From Pelagicoccus sp. SDUM812003 (GTDB lineage Bacteria; Verrucomicrobiota; Verrucomicrobiia; Opitutales; Opitutaceae): DNA of 64,000 nucleotides. The first letter of the stretch is position 1, and each line of letters begins with the position of its first letter. The DNA lies in the NCBI RefSeq assembly GCF_031127815.1, contig NZ_JARXHY010000004.1:124001-188000 (forward strand), read 5' to 3'. Made by a program: the position numbers and the translations under genes. Below are positions 62,330 to 64,000 of the stretch, piece after piece. The notes under the pieces are model-generated. The model did no database searches. It had not been told where the DNA came from and was given only the letters and a program-made list of their open reading frames with translations.

Positions 62330-64000
62330 CTACGCGACTTGCGGTTTTGCGGAGTTGGAGTCGGTCTTCTTTTCCGCCAGGCAGCTGGAGATGGCTTCGT
62401 AGAGCAGCGGAGCCTTTACCGGCTTGGTCAAAAACGCGTTCATGCCCGCCTCGTAGCAGGCGTTTTCCGAGCTAGCGTAGGAGTGGGCGGTCAAAGCCAC
62501 GATAGGCAGCTCTGAATGGCGAGGGTCCTTGCGAATCGCTTTAGTGGCGGCGAGACCATCCATCACCGGCATGCTGATATCCATCAGCACCAGATCGTAG
62601 GTCCCGTTTTCGACCGCCGCGATGGCTTTTTCGCCGTTGTCCACGCAGGTGCTGCGGGCGGACATTTTTTTCAGCAGGGAGGTGACGACGCGCTGGTTCA
62701 CGAAGTCGTCCTCCACCACGAGAATGTGCGGTTCGGATTCGAAGCGCGGTTTGGCGGCGGGGGAGGCGGTCTTGCCCGGGGTGGCCAAGTAGGACTTGAC
62801 CGGTAGGCGTACAGTTACCTCGGTGCCCCGGCCGAGGGCGGAATCCACTTCGATCTCGCCTCCCATGGCGTTGCAAAGCCTTTCGCAGATGCTCAGACCG
62901 AGGCCGAAGCCGCAGCTCTCGCGGGTTTTGTCGAGGTGCGCTTGGCTGAAGGGGTCGAAGAGCTTGGGCAGGATTTTTTCCGGAATACCCGGCCCGGTAT
63001 CGGAGACGACGATGGTGAGCAGGCTGTGGTCCTCGCCCTTTGCTCGGTCAAGGGTCAGTCGCACGGTGACGGAGCCTTTGTCGGTGAAGCGGATGGCGTT
63101 GCCGCCCAGTTCGTCGAGGATTTGCAGCAGTCGGCGCCTGTCGACGCGCAAGGCTTCAGCCCCGTCTGGCTCGACGATGACTTGGAATTCGAGTTGCTTG
63201 TTTAAGGCTTGGGTTTTCAATCGAGCGCAGATGGCGGATCTGAGCTCCTCCCAGAGGACGCGCTGCGGCGATATGGACAGCTGATTGTGTTCCAGCTCCG
63301 AATAGTCGACCACCTGATCGACCAAGTGCTGCAGGTGCTCGCCCGAGCGATTCATCAATGCGAGCTGTTGCCGGCTCTCCTGGCTGAGAGACGGATCGTC
63401 GGAGAGGATGTCCAGGAAACCGAGAATCGGATTGAGCGGGGTGCGCAGCTCGTGGCTGACGATGGAGAGAAACTGGTCCTTGGCCCGGGTGGCGGATTCG
63501 GCCCGGTCGCGCTCTTCGGTCAGCGTCTGAGCTTGCTCCTCCAAAAGGGCGGCCTGCTCCTGCAGTTGGGCCGCTTGCTGACTTAGCAGAGCGTTGGAAT
63601 GCTCCAGCTCGGCCTCTCGCTGCCTGAGGGTGGAGATGGTGGCCTGGAGCGACTTCATCATCCACGAGGAGATCAGGCACACTGCGGTGGTATAGAGGGT
63701 GAAGATGGCGATCGAGACCGCCCATTGCCGAACGGAATGGCTGGAAACGGAATCCCCGTCATCGGCGATGCCGAGCGAGGAGTAGAAACTCGCCGCGAAG
63801 ATCGATCCGACCGCGGCAAGGCCGATCGACGCGAGAGCGTGGCGAGAGCCGCATACGATCGAAGAGATCACGCAGGCGCAGACCAAGAGAACGAAGCGGC
63901 TGGGAGCGGGTCCCCAGGCGGCTACGCCGCAGACCCCGATGATCAGAATGTTTCCCACCACTATGTTGGTGATCACCCTGTTGGGAATGCTCTTGGCGAA
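62330..64000 (-). CDS. Membrane hybrid sensor histidine kinase, 5' end outside the window
   Basis: The frame is open to the window edge; a GTG at 63976 could be a start but the sequence before it (IPNRVITN) reads as protein, so the gene is treated as partial. At least 548 residues are present. Several membrane helices fill the first 110. A coiled coil (QQAAQLQEQAALLEEQAQTL) leads to HisKA FLSIVSHELRTPLNPILGFL, an ATPase with GGNAIRFT and CGFGLGLSICERL, and a C-terminal receiver (HILVVEDDFVNQ, LVLMDISMPVMDG, FLTKPVKA). It lies 190 bases upstream of the eboB-like gene and may be part of the same regulatory group. Confidence 0.85.
   Translation of the reverse strand, partial: FAKSIPNRVITNIVVGNILIIGVCGVAAWGPAPSRFVLLVCACVISSIVCGSRHALASIGLAAVGSIFAASFYSSLGIADDGDSVSSHSVRQWAVSIAIFTLYTTAVCLISSWMMKSLQATISTLRQREAELEHSNALLSQQAAQLQEQAALLEEQAQTLTEERDRAESATRAKDQFLSIVSHELRTPLNPILGFLDILSDDPSLSQESRQQLALMNRSGEHLQHLVDQVVDYSELEHNQLSISPQRVLWEELRSAICARLKTQALNKQLEFQVIVEPDGAEALRVDRRRLLQILDELGGNAIRFTDKGSVTVRLTLDRAKGEDHSLLTIVVSDTGPGIPEKILPKLFDPFSQAHLDKTRESCGFGLGLSICERLCNAMGGEIEVDSALGRGTEVTVRLPVKSYLATPGKTASPAAKPRFESEPHILVVEDDFVNQRVVTSLLKKMSARSTCVDNGEKAIAAVENGTYDLVLMDISMPVMDGLAATKAIRKDPRHSELPIVALTAHSYASSENACYEAGMNAFLTKPVKAPLLYEAISSCLAEKKTDSNSAKPQVA

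Noticed and set aside
1-64000. CRISPR arrays, insertion sequences, rRNA or intact tRNA genes
   Set aside because: No regularly spaced repeats, transposase-like proteins or complete RNA cloverleaf were seen on either strand.

Overview
The window is about 58-60% G+C bacterial chromosome from a Gram-negative organism: it carries a Kdo transferase for lipopolysaccharide, several outer-membrane porins, AsmA-like envelope proteins and many lipoproteins. The mix of a GH29 fucosidase operon, BCCT osmolyte uptake, an ebo locus, a stand-alone Nif11 peptide and a CIDCDLC-type ferredoxin suggests a marine member of the Verrucomicrobiota (Opitutae, Pelagicoccus-like). That assignment is inference; no rRNA gene is present to confirm it. 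No tRNA, rRNA, CRISPR array or insertion sequence was recognised.

Layout. 1-2126: an A+T-richer end of a probable integrated element, with two small membrane proteins and a DUF2806 protein, ending in a tRNA/tmRNA-like 3'-end fragment (possible att site) beside a decayed reading frame. 2544-10569: a lasso-peptide-like RiPP locus with a 2OG-Fe(II) oxygenase, an asparagine-synthetase-like cyclase, a cupin oxygenase, an HprK-like kinase, a PqqD/RRE protein, an ABC exporter and a sulfotransferase. No B2 leader peptidase is present and there is only a weak precursor candidate. 10742-13373: envelope proteins (lipoprotein, secreted protein, DUF2007, RDD). 13553-18418: GH29 fucosidase, zinc dehydrogenase and aldo/keto reductase, divergent from an AraC-type regulator. 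18677-19990: a PRC-barrel/BON protein and an orphan Nif11 peptide. 20111-24085: an asymmetric heterodimeric ABC exporter preceded by a leader that looks like a transcription attenuator.

24221-35789: gluQ, marC, a BCCT transporter with a porin, the phoH-pgpH-ybeY group with a HIT protein, waaA and a ferredoxin. 35882-43382: trkH-trkA, ydbH-ynbE-ydbL and a HAD phosphatase. 43528-62140: a dispersed ebo locus (eboB, E, C, D, F recognised, eboA not seen), all on the minus strand. It is interrupted by an opposite-strand lamin-tail/VTC/DUF4956/HlyD module and by a porin/cupredoxin/sensor-kinase cassette. 62330-64000: a third hybrid sensor kinase, cut by the window edge.

The parts most worth follow-up are the RiPP locus without B2, the extended ebo locus with embedded kinases and copper protein, the attenuator-like leader of the ABC pair, and the over-represented heptamer TGGATAC.
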